From: Ricordea florida
Lineage: Eukaryota > Cnidaria > Anthozoa > Corallimorpharia > Ricordeidae
Assembly (NCBI GenBank): GCA_949710005.1
Contig: OX453287.1
Span: forward strand, 23,000,285-23,064,284
Length of the DNA: 64,000 nucleotides
Direction of reading: 5' to 3'
Within the stretch, counting starts at the first letter, position 1. Each line of letters starts with the position of its first letter. Both the position numbers and the translations under genes were made by a program. Positions 36,596 through 48,500 of this stretch are shown here, piece after piece. The notes beneath the pieces are model-generated. The model had not been told where the DNA came from and ran no database searches. It saw nothing but the letters and a program-made list of their open reading frames with translations.

Positions 36596-39500
36596 ATGGA
36601 GCTCTATAAGTGCGGAGTCCTACTGTTCTTTTCTTTATTGATTGCTAGAGGTAAGTTGGACAGCGAAAGAATCTGAAAACCTAAAATTATGGAAGGGTCT
36701 CTGGGAATATTTTTCTCTTTATCATTTCATTTATTTTCGCATTGCATAGTTAAGTAAAACACTAAATCGAATCAAGGTACCTTAAATTGTGTCAAAATTT
36801 CTGCAAGTAGTTTTCCCCCTGTCTTGGTTATTTATTTTCATTTGTCACTTTTTACACAGAGAATTCACCAACAAAGAAAAATTTCATGAGATAACTGACT
36901 TTGCTACTGAACAAAAAAATTGATTTTTGAAACTGCCGGCGCAGTCTTAAAGTAATTCCGAGTGGAAATGTCTCACGATCCGGTTATTGAACGCTAAAAT
37001 ATTTTATATAATGTTAAAGTCTCTATTTCGTCTTCCGTGTTTTTGTGTTTTCTGGTATGTACATAAAGAGCAGATAGCTGTTCAAAAGAGTTTTTTCGAA
37101 TTCCACTGTGTTTTTGCCCTGAAATCGTCGTTCAAAGTTCATGCTTAAACCACACCTATCAAACTTGACCGAGCCAGTAAGGGGTATGGGTCTATTCCCG
37201 GTTTGAAGTCACAAACTGCTTTGCATGCATGTTTCTGGATGGAAATCACTTTGTGACGTCAAGTCAGGAATAGACCCACGCCCCTTACTAGCTCGGTCAA
37301 GTTTGATAGGTGTGGCTCAAACAGGACCTTTGAACGACGATTTCTGGGTAAAAACACAATGGAATTCGAAAAAAACATTTTTAACAGCTATCTACTCTTC
37401 ATGTACATACCAGAAGCACAAAAACACGGAAGAAAATATAAACACTTTAAAAGGAAATAGCCGTTTTGTAAGGTTTTGTTTATTGCTATTCAGAACACTT
37501 CAACACGAGACAAAGACACCATTAAAGATTTACATTTTAAAATATAATCTTTGTTTAATTGAAGTGTAATGTATATTCCCTGAGCTATTAATTTGAAGAT
37601 CGTAACGCATAGTTCATGTATAGGATAATTTACTCATGTGAAATACTAAACTGTCAAAGTCTACTTTTTATAGAGTGCGAACCTTTGGTACAATCCGGAT
37701 TTGGATTTGTGATCTGAGATCACTTAGATCATGGCAAAACAAAGGAACCGACGAATCCTTATCCAGAGGTGATTCATCAATCTCTTTGAAGCGCCATGAT
37801 CCAAGTGGGTAAAAAAAAATCCTGATCCGCATTATATCAAAGGCACGCACCCATAGACTTATTACATGACCTCATTACTGTGAAATAACCACGAAAAAAC
37901 ATGCTAATGGCCTCCTGCATATCTTTATAGTTGAAGGATATAATAAATTTGAAAAAGGTTGTGTGTTGGCCCACAACAATCTGAGGAAGGCCCATGGAGC
38001 GCAGGCTCTTGTCTGGTCAGAAGAATTGGCCGCTGATGCACAGACGTGGTGCGATGAGCTCGCACTGAAGGATTCACTACAACACGACAACATCACCATG
38101 GACACCAAAAACCAGGGAGAAAATTTGGCAGCCATTGCTGTTAATGATACGAGTATACAGGGTCCTAGCCCAGACGCATGCGCTATGGTAGTGCAGGAAT
38201 GGTATGCGGAAGAGCAGAACTATGACTATCAGACTGGAATGCCCAGCAGCCCTGGCGTTCAGATCAAACATTTTGCACAGGTGATGTTATGATTCAATGT
38301 TACGTCCTTAATAGTTGGCTTACTTAACAGAGGAGTCTTAAGTTACCATAATTTACTCACTAATATATGCGATTCACTCTGAGATGGTACATACACTGAT
38401 CACAGGTGACCCAAGCTCTCGACTTAAAAGGTTTTGAATGAAAGTCCAGCGGTTTTGTTTCTAGCTGGATAGACTGATTTTTTTTTCCTGCGTGGTATTT
38501 TATTTTGTTTGCTTGATTCTCAGGACAAAGAAACAAAAGGAGTAATTCAACGTAATCTTAACTCGGCCTACACCTGGGGTCGCCGAGTAATGATAAAATA
38601 ATTTCTCAAACTCATCAATAATGCAGAAGACGAAGACAAAGGAAATCAGCAAGCGCGACGTGTTTGGATATTTGATGAAAAACTTCTTGTTTTTGCATCT
38701 CTAATTTCTCCTTCAAAATAACTTCGCTCGAGAAGCTTTATCAAACACTCGATACATGTTTCATCACAATCAAACACCTCGAATTTCGCCAAAAATACCC
38801 AGCTGAGCGATAAATTTTCAATTCTCTTCTCGTGTTTGATATATTATTTAAGAAACTCTGTAACTGATTACGCGGGATCCCGAAGGCGAGCGCGTCTAGG
38901 TTTCGGGAGAGATCCTTTTTTTCATCGTAGTCTCAAATTGACACGTTTTTTCAACGCGAGACGCGTTCGTGTGAGGTTTGAACTCAAGCCCTCGCGAAAC
39001 ATCAGATTGAAGGGCAAGTGCGATTCCACTGCGCCACCAAGGCATCTAGAATTCACGCGTGGCAAATTAAGTTTTTAACCATTTGCGCGATTTCTAAGCT
39101 GACTCCCACCTTTTCGAGTTCAGACTCAACGCCAAGAAGCAAAACTCAAGCTTGTTTTGGGAGGGAGGAAAAAGAATCCTTTTCAACCTACCGCATGGAT
39201 CTCGGAGCAAAAGTTTGGCATGGCCCGGCGCGTGAATCGATCCTCTTTTACCCTGTTCTTGTGTGTACTGAAGAGATGAATATTTGCACAGAATGCGCTT
39301 CCAACTGGGCACCTCGTCGATTTAATTGTTTATACTGAATTCTTGGATTCAATTGCCTTGTTTCTTCTTTTTTTTTATCGTAGTCACCTATAGCCGTGTT
39401 TTTTAGTATGTGCGATTTCATTGGCTCCAGTCCACGTTGGAGTCACGCTTAAGGTCAGGGGGGGGGGGGGTCAGGCGTCGATCAGTGTTGATATAAAACA

Positions 39501-42500
39501 CAAGCGCTGATCACGCACAACACTACCGGAATGTTCATCATATGTGGAGAAAGAAGTTCTCTAGTCGAACCAGTTTGTTCACTTCTCAAATAGTGACCGG
39601 AGATTGAATTCTTGGATTTATTATCCCAGTTTTTTAGTTGTATTCAACTAACATACCCTCACAGGTTTCCCTTTGGGGACCTGATCAGTTTCTCAATTTA
39701 TTTCATGTAAGAAAATTCCTTTGGGGAAAATTATTTTGTAGCGTTTTCTAGACATGACCCATCCCGCATCCAAAAGAAAAGTGCACACCTTACCCATGAG
39801 GATGACACGTGACAGGGGTGTTGAAATGTCGCGTCGCATTCGTTATTTCAAACCAGCTTGCATCAAACTATGTCTGTTAATACAGGTTGTGTGGAACAAT
39901 TCCTATGATCTTGGAGTTGGTACTGCACGTTCTACTCAGCATGGTGATATCATTTGTGCTCGTTACAGTCCAAGGGGAGCAATAGGTGGACCGGTTGCCT
40001 TCAAAAAGAACATTTTTGCCAAACAAGGTAAGCTAGAGTGAAACCATCCTTGGTGCAAGAAAAGTGGTCGCTTATTATGCTGGAGGTCGCTTAAAGAGAA
40101 ACGTCAAGACCATAAGCCAAACCCTGTGTGAATCCACTGACTATAACTATTTATTACCTTATCAATTAAAATGAATCAAGGATACAAAGCTCCTCTAAGA
40201 AAAAAAAATTGTTATTCCACGGCTGAGGGAAAAGATTTGAAGCTCAGTTGATTTGATATGAATAGGAATTTAATTCCTGGTTTTTCAGTGCTGTCCGTAT
40301 TTGTTAATTTAAACTTTATTCTCTCTTTTCTCTTCAATAGCAGCCGACGCCGTAGGGGAACAATTTCATAGCTTTACAAACCCGATATATTTCGGAAATG
40401 GAAAAGGTGAGTGAGATCGATATCCCACGAACGTTTGTTTCTAAGGCTAAAACTAAGAGCAAATGTTCGATTCGTAAATATAAATTCGTAAATATATAAA
40501 TTGAGCGGATGTAAATGATATCCGCAAATGTGTGATATCACAAGCGTTTAGCGTTATTTTCGATTTGCTATCACTTGATACTCGGTATTCCACTATTTTT
40601 GAGAATTTGTATACGTAAGGATACTACACGGTAGAGAGAAGATATGAATTTTATGAGTTGTCTCGAAAACTCAAACCTCGAAAACTCAGACATCAGACCC
40701 TTAAAACTCAGACCCTCTGGGTGTCTCGAAAACTCAGACCCTAAAAACAAAGACCCTCTGGGTGTCTCGAAAACTCAGACCCTTGAAGCTCAGACCCTAA
40801 GGATAAAACAAATTTTCACAGTTTGTGCCACGGATTGTTGAAAGCCGTCTTGTTTACTGTTCGTCGATCGTCGATACAATTGTCGATACAATGTCGTGTC
40901 CTGAATATGCAGTGAAAATGAAACGGCTCGCGGTGGAAGATAGCTGCACTGATCACAAAAATAATATACCGCACTCATATCGATTTTTTGGCTCCTTTTT
41001 TTGTTAAGTATAAACCAAATTCAGTCATCGCCATTCGAGCCAAAGAGCTTGGTTGACTGACGGTTTCGCAACCGGATGTAGGCTGTTTTCCGTTCTATGA
41101 TATGAAATACAAACCAAAATCAGCGGTCACTTTAACATAGTAAACAAGAATCTTACTGTTATCTGTTCGCAGATATAATTTCCAATGCACTAGTTCAATT
41201 TCTTTCTTATCAATGAACACTTATATTTTTCGTTGTTCGCAGCAACGATATTGCAAAAAGTGAACAAATAACTATAGCCGATCGCTATATGAAATCAAAC
41301 ATACCCTGCGAACGCGAAGTTCTTAGCTAATCTCATGAGCACTCAAAAACCGTAATCCTTGCTCAACCATTTCGGTAAGATTTCCGCACAGGTCCCTACT
41401 TCATTATGCATGCTGAAGCTGCCTTGTCTGGTGTAATGCACGTGCAAATATTTCTTGTGTTCGAAGAACGAAATAGTATACAGTTACAGAATGCATAATG
41501 AAGTAGGGACCTGTGCGGAAATCTTACCACCATTTCTCGACGGCATAATGTCAGCCAGAACTCGGTTCTGAAACGGTATTTCCTAGCCACTGCCCTAAAA
41601 ACTACCACGGAACTCGACTAACACGCGACAAGGAGAACTTAAAACTGACTAAAATTTGCATACGCAACTGACATAAAAACGCCACGTGAAACGAAAAAAT
41701 GTGCAAACCATAGAAAACCATACAAAAAACAAGAAACAAGAAAAAAAAAAAGAAAAAAAAAACAACAAAAAACAAGAAAACCAAAAAGAAAAAAACAAGA
41801 AAACCTTTAGAAAACCTTTAGAAAACCTTTAGAAAAAAAAACCTTTAGAAAAAAAAAAAACAACAAAAAAAAAGAAAACCAAAAAGAAAAAAACAAGAAA
41901 ACCTTTAGAAAACCTTTAGAAAAAAAAAACCTTTAGAAAAAAAAAACCTTTAGAAAAAAACAAGAAAACCATATAAAACCATAGATGTATTGTACATTGT
42001 AAGCGCCGATCAAGATGGCAGCCATTTGTGTCCGTATTTATCGTCTCATTTCATTATTGAACTTGCTTTATGTCCTACAATTTTGTACGGTATGGCAACC
42101 TAAAGGCCTCTGCTATCCGATTATGACTAAGTTTAACGCAAAGGCATCTTTTATCAAAAACAACCACGAACTAAAGTTTCCGAGGCGGCCAATTTCGATC
42201 TGGTACAAGCATGGTCCGACCTGTTTGGTTTTACCAACAGATTTAACTGTCCACATGGATGTCGAGCTTAATCCTGGTCCCTTACAGAAGAAACCAATTT
42301 ATTTGTTGACCTGTCTACCTATGATTTCTGTGATATCTGGCATGGTCTCGCATACAAGTGATAAACTGTTGTCCACGAATTATGTTGACACCCGCCATGT
42401 TGGATTTTGTTACTACTCGGATGTTTACCATCGACTTTCTTATTGGCCTTGTTCATTGCCGTTATCGTCGACCTACAGGAGGTGCCGCGCTGGCCGCCGA

Positions 42501-45500
42501 GTTAAAGAAAGGAGAGCTAGAAACATTCACAGAATTGAATCCCTGGTTTCTTGTCCACGCGTTAGCCGAGGAAGCGATAATTTGCATAAAGGATCTATTT
42601 CAAATAACCTCTGCGTCGTTACACCTGCGAATATAAACAATCACTTATATTCTAACGTTACTTCGACTAACTCCTCTCTTCATACAAATTTGTTCGCCAA
42701 TCCACGTTCAACTTTCCTAAACTTTGCGGTCTTCAATTCTAGATCCGTTAGAAACAAGATCGAGAGCATTATTGACTACGTCGTAGAAAATGACACTGGC
42801 CTTTGCACCGTTACCGAGACCTGGTTAAATGACGCTGATTCCGTCAGTATTGCTCTGTTATCTGTGGCTGGTTATTTCTTCAAGAATTTTTCTCGAAAAT
42901 CGCAAAACCGTGGTGGTGGAACTGGGATTCTGTTCCGAGACTCAGTCAACGTTTCATTAGTCGATGGGAAGGAAAACAAGTCTTTCGAATATTCGGAGTG
43001 GATTGTTAAAGTGCATGATCGCTCAATGAGACATATAATAGTGTATCGACCTCCATATTCTTCGTTACATCCGGTTTCTGCCTCTGTTTTCTTTGATGAA
43101 TTCTCTCAATTTTTAGAGAATGTTGTTATGTGCCCCGAGGTTCTTGTTATCTCTGGAGACTTCAACTTTCATTTAGATGACCTCCGTGACAATGACACCA
43201 AGAAATTTATGGATTTACTGGAAACGTTCAGTCTTTCGCAACACGTATCCGGCCCAACCCATCTATCGGGTCATACCTTGGATCTAATTATTACTCGTTC
43301 GTCGGATGATGTTGTTCTTGCTTCTCCTAAAGCCACTTTTCCCATCTCTGATCACTTTATTATTCAGTGCCCTATTGGTTTCCTGCGACCAGCTTTATCG
43401 TGCAAAGAATTGACTTTTCGTAAACTCAAAAATATTGATATTGCCGAATTCTCAGCTGATATTGCCTCTTCTATGCTTTGTGCAAGCGTACACTGGGACA
43501 ACATTGATGCACTCTCCGACTGCTTTAACACTACCCTTAATGACATTTTGGACAAGCATGCCCCGCTTAAGACAAGGATTATAAAAAATCGTCCAAAGAT
43601 TCCGTGGTTTAATGATGACATTAAACAACTCAAGCGTAAACGTCGTCGCCTTGAAAAGAAAGCCTTGAAAACTGACCTCCCTGGAGACTGGAATAAGTAC
43701 CATAGAGTTCGTAATCAGTACTCTGCATCTCTTAAATCTGCACGTGTGAATTATTACTCTAACCTAATTGATCAGTGTGCGGGTGACTCTCGTAAGCTAT
43801 TTCGTGTGGTTAATTCTTTGTCCAGGGAACCACTTGAGATGGCTCTTCCAGAGCACGATGATCCCACTAAGCTTGCAAACGAATTTGGCACCTTTTTCCT
43901 CAAAAAAATTGAAACCATAAAGGAAAATCTTGACAAGTTTCAAGTTCAAGTGCCTCGACTTGTTCCTGTCACTCCGAAGGAGAATCTGGAGAATTTTTCT
44001 TCGTTATCCATAGGAGAAGTGTGTAAGATTGTTCGAGAATCTTCTAATGCCTCTTGTCGGTTGGATCCTCTTCCTACATGGCTAGTGAAGTCCTGTCTTG
44101 ATGTATTAGCGCCATCTATCACTGAGATGGTTAATCTCTCTCTTCTCAATGGTTCCGTTCCAGAAAATTGGAGAACCGCTGTTGTCATCCCTCTATTGAA
44201 AAAACCTGGACTTGACTTGGTCTACAAAAATTTCCGCCCAGTCAGTAATCTTCCATTCATTTCCAAGGTAGTGGAAAAGGCTGCACTTCAACAACTTCTC
44301 GTCCACTGTGAGAAAAATGCCCCTCTTCCTAAATTCCAGTCCGGCTTCCGTAAGTATCACTCGACAGAGACTGCTTTATTGAAGGTTCAAAACGACATCT
44401 TAATGAGTATGGATAATAAGCAAGTGACACTTCTCGTACTTTTGGACCTAAGTGCTGCTTTTGATACCATTGAACATTGCATTCTTCTCAATATTTTACA
44501 AAAGGATTTTGGAGTCGTCGGAACTGCTTTAAATTGGTTCGACTCATTTCTGTCTGGTCGCAAACAACGTATACTTGTTGGTGATAAGACTTCTGACGAC
44601 TTCAATCTGAACTGTGGAGTCCCCCAGGGCAGTTGTATGGGCCCTATTTTATTTACTCTTTACGTCTCCCGTCTCTTTAATATTATTTCACAGCACCTCC
44701 CTTCCGTCCATGGCTATGCTGACGACACCCAGATTTACCTTTCCTTCCGACCTTGTTCTATCCATTCGGAATTTAACGCTGTCTCTGTCATTGAAAAGTG
44801 CATCGCTGATGTCCGCTCTTGGTTTATTGGTAATCGTCTAATGATCAATGACGCGAAAACTGAATTTCTAATTATTGGTACCCGTCAACAACTTGAAAAA
44901 ACATCTATTGATTCTATTATCATTGGCGACACTGTCATTAAACCGTTAGAAAGCGTCCGGAACCTTGGGGCCTGGTTCGATGCTCATATGCGAATGAATG
45001 TTCACATTGGCAAGATTTGTAGCAAGGCTTTTCGTGGACTATACAACATAAGACAGATCAGAAAATTCCTTAACGCGCAATCCACAAAGACACTGATCCA
45101 CGCCTTTGTATCTTCGTACCTTGATTACTGCAATGCACTTCTATTTGGTCTACCTAAATACCAGCTTGATCGTTTACAGAAAGTTCAGAATGCCGCGGCT
45201 AGAGTGATTTTTCGGATTGCGAAATTTGATCATATCACACCCGCTCTTATCGACTTACATTGGCTTCCAGTATCGTTTAGAGTTCAGTTTAAATTGCTTC
45301 TTCTTGTTTACAAGGCACTACACAACCAAAGTCCTTCCTACATAAAAGATCTTTTATCCCTGAAACCAGCTGTTAATTACGCTCTTCGTTCGTCTGCAAA
45401 ATCTCTTCTGGTCGTTCCAAAAATCAACTGCTCTACACTTGGGGATCGGGCCTTTGCTCATGCTGCACCTGTTTTATGGAACTCGCTGCCATTAACTATA

Positions 45501-48500
45501 AGAACAAGTAGCAGCCTCGCCATTTTTAAAAAGCAACTGAAAACATTTCCTTTTAAGAAAGCTTTTGATTTGTTGGAATAGTTTTAAAGTTTAGCATAGT
45601 TGTTGAAATAGTTTTAAAGTTTAGTGATTTCTATTTATTTATTTATTTTAACTTAATGTAAAGCGCTTTTGAATATTTTTGTATAGTTCTAGCGCTATAC
45701 AAGTCTATTATTATTATTATTATTATTATTAAAACAACACCTAACAATTAAGCATTTCTAACAATAACCACTGTTTTTGTTGACGCCTGAAATACACAAT
45801 AACTAACAAAACAATTGGTCAATTGTCCGATAATACCAATTTCCTCAAGGTCTCCATACCGAAATTGTGGTAGATCGATTACCTTAGTTACCACTACCTT
45901 CTTGGTAATAAAAGGCAATTTAGAAACCATCATTACAACTGAAGAGAGTTCTGAATTATTTGTATTTGACCTCCACGCATGACCTAATGCAAAATTAGAA
46001 TTTGGCGCTAAAACACGTCAGCAAACTATTTTTGGCGGAAAACAAAGGAAAATTTTCCATGTAACAATTCTTACTTCCGTTTGGTTAAATTGGCCTATTC
46101 TCCTCAAAATTCAATTCAGGATAATGCATCCAAACATAATGATCCATAAGGTTATATCCTGTTGCGAATATCTGGTTTCTGAAACGGGACAAAATTGTAG
46201 AGATTGTGAAACCGTCACGCTACTAGACTTGGCTCGAATGGCTTCGGAGACATGTTAAATATTATTTTCGTGATCAGTGTAGCTTTCTTCCACCGCGAGC
46301 CGTTTCATTTTCTCTGCATAGTCAGGACACGACATTGTATTGAGGAACAGTAAAATTTGTTTTTAACCTCAGGGTTTGAGTTTTCGAGACACCCAGAGGG
46401 TCTGAGTTTTAAGGGTCTGAGTTTTCGAGACACCCAGAGGGTCTGAGTTTTAAGGGTCTGAGTTTTCGAGACACCCAGAGGGTCTGAGTTTTAAGGGTCT
46501 GAGTTTTCGAGACACCCAGAGGGTCTATGTTTTTAGGGTCTGAGTTTTCGAGACACCCAGAGGGTCTGGGGTTTAAGGGTCTGAGGTATGAGTTTTCGAG
46601 ACACCCGAATTTTATGTGGCAAGTGGTGGCGAGTGGCATTAACAATATCACACAAGTGAGCTCAGCGAATGAGTGAGATATTGTTCTCGCCACGAGGACA
46701 TAAAATTCCTGTATTCGAGCTACATACATACATACATACATACATACATACATACATACATACATGCATACATACTTTATTTGAGGTATCATAAGAAATA
46801 AACGATACAAATAATACCCTAAAAAGGAAGTTTAAGAGGTTGACCCTATGTAAATAAACTTCCAAAAATAAAAATTAAAAATATATGCTTATGAATAAAA
46901 TCTAAGATCTAAGATGGATAAAAACCTAAGAAATACGCATGTACGATTTCCCGGGGGCGGGGGGTACTCCCTTACAGGAGCCTAATGGGGATGTGCCGCT
47001 GGATGGGGTCGCATTTTCACAACTGCAGTGACTATAATGGGGTCGCATTTTCTATAGAGTTACTAGAATGGGGTCGCAAATTTTCGAATTTTGGGGGTAA
47101 ATAGGGAATCAAAATGGGAAGATTCTCGGTTAAAAAGATCAGAAAGTTGTTTATTAAATTTAACAATAAGCTTGCATTGGCCGCATTACATTCCGTTCTT
47201 GAAACCAAAACTTAAATATTGACCAGTTACTCAATAGCACAAAACCACGTGGCCCGGCTTTTTAAAGGATTGACAAGGTAGATGCATAAATAAAAAGTGA
47301 CTAAGTTGGGATCACAAAAATTACATTTTCCAAAAGTGACTAAGATGGGGTCTACAATTGGCCAAAAAATGGACTAAAATGGGGTGGGGGCTCTGAGAGG
47401 CCAGCGGCACATACCCAGCAAACATTAACTCAAGTGCCCCCCCCCCCTTCCCTCCCCCGGTACGATTTAAGAGCTATTTTAAAACGTCCTAAGTTTCCTA
47501 TCTCAAGAACATTGGCGGGCAGGTCATTCCATTCACGAATAATTTTAACAAAGAAAGAGTATTTATAATGATTACAGTTAGCCGATTTAACTTGCAGTTT
47601 GTAGTTGTGATTGGACCTGGTACGTTTTGAAGCGAACTCAAAAAAATAGGAAAAACAAAGGCTATTCAATCCGAATACAAGTTTATAGCATTCAATCAAA
47701 GAAAAATATAGCTTTCTATCAGTCAACTGCGACCAACGTAACATTTCGCAGCGATCTTCGTATGACATCTCTCCCCTTCGCTGACCTAAGGCCAATCGAG
47801 AAGCTCTTCTCTGAACTTTCTCTGAGAGAACAATATTCTTAACTAGGTAAGGGCACCATACAAAGGAAGCGTACTCGAGGATTCGTCTCACAAGAGCCTT
47901 GTACAGTGTGGAAAAGATTTCCTTGTTGAAGTTTAACTGCCAGACCTCAGACCAATTTCTAAGGTGGAATAAGTCGGACTGAAGGATGCTTGTGTCACTA
48001 GCTATGTCGGAGATCTCTCTGTAAACCTTGGTATCATCTGCATACAGTTTAACCGTTTGATTTTTTTTTTATTATATGGACAAAAACACATTAAGAGGTT
48101 CGTTTGGCAGCTTTGTACTCAAAATGAATCGTCACGAAGCGGGAAATGACGTCATCGATATCCTCACTTGTGAGGATATGGAAAATACGCCACTACGGTC
48201 CCGGATGTAGTTCCGCATGAAATTTACGAGTTGCGCAAAACACTCACGTCAATATAATAAATATGGGCATAGGGCCCCCAGGGAAAACGTTTGTAATTCA
48301 AGTTGGAAAAAGAGTATTTCTCCATTAGCAAACTATTCAGGAGTTTTGAAATCATTTTTACCAGAACAATAGTTCATACTTTCCACCAGGTTGATTTGAA
48401 CGAAAGGAATCTGATTTCGAATTGCGCTGGATCATTAGTGACCTTACAAGGTCCGATACTTGGAAAATAGTGGCCTTTGAGGGACAAGAAACAGACATCT

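Larger units (their letters stand above)
40656..46606. mobile_element. Large TIR element (about 6 kb) with 10-bp target duplication, MULE-like
   Basis: GAATTTTATG flanks both sides (40646-40655 and 46607-46616). The matching intron of gene E has one uninterrupted copy at about 29610-29619, i.e. an empty site. The ends are inverted: GTTGTCTCGAAAACTCA on the left, TGAGTTTTCGAGACACCC on the right. Behind them lie tandem copies of GGTCTGAGTTTTCGAGACAC (right end, about 46370-46600; inverted on the left, about 40656-40800). Inverted similarity continues inward (ACAATGTCGTGTCCTGA at about 40889 mirrored at about 46330). The 10-bp duplication and long TIRs suggest a Mutator-like element; no transposase is seen. 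The interior is occupied by a LINE and a smaller MITE. Confidence 0.82.

Noticed and set aside
46409-46865. Minus-strand frames over repeats near 46.5 kb
   Set aside because: They translate the tandem TIR repeats and the (TATG)n tail of a LINE.
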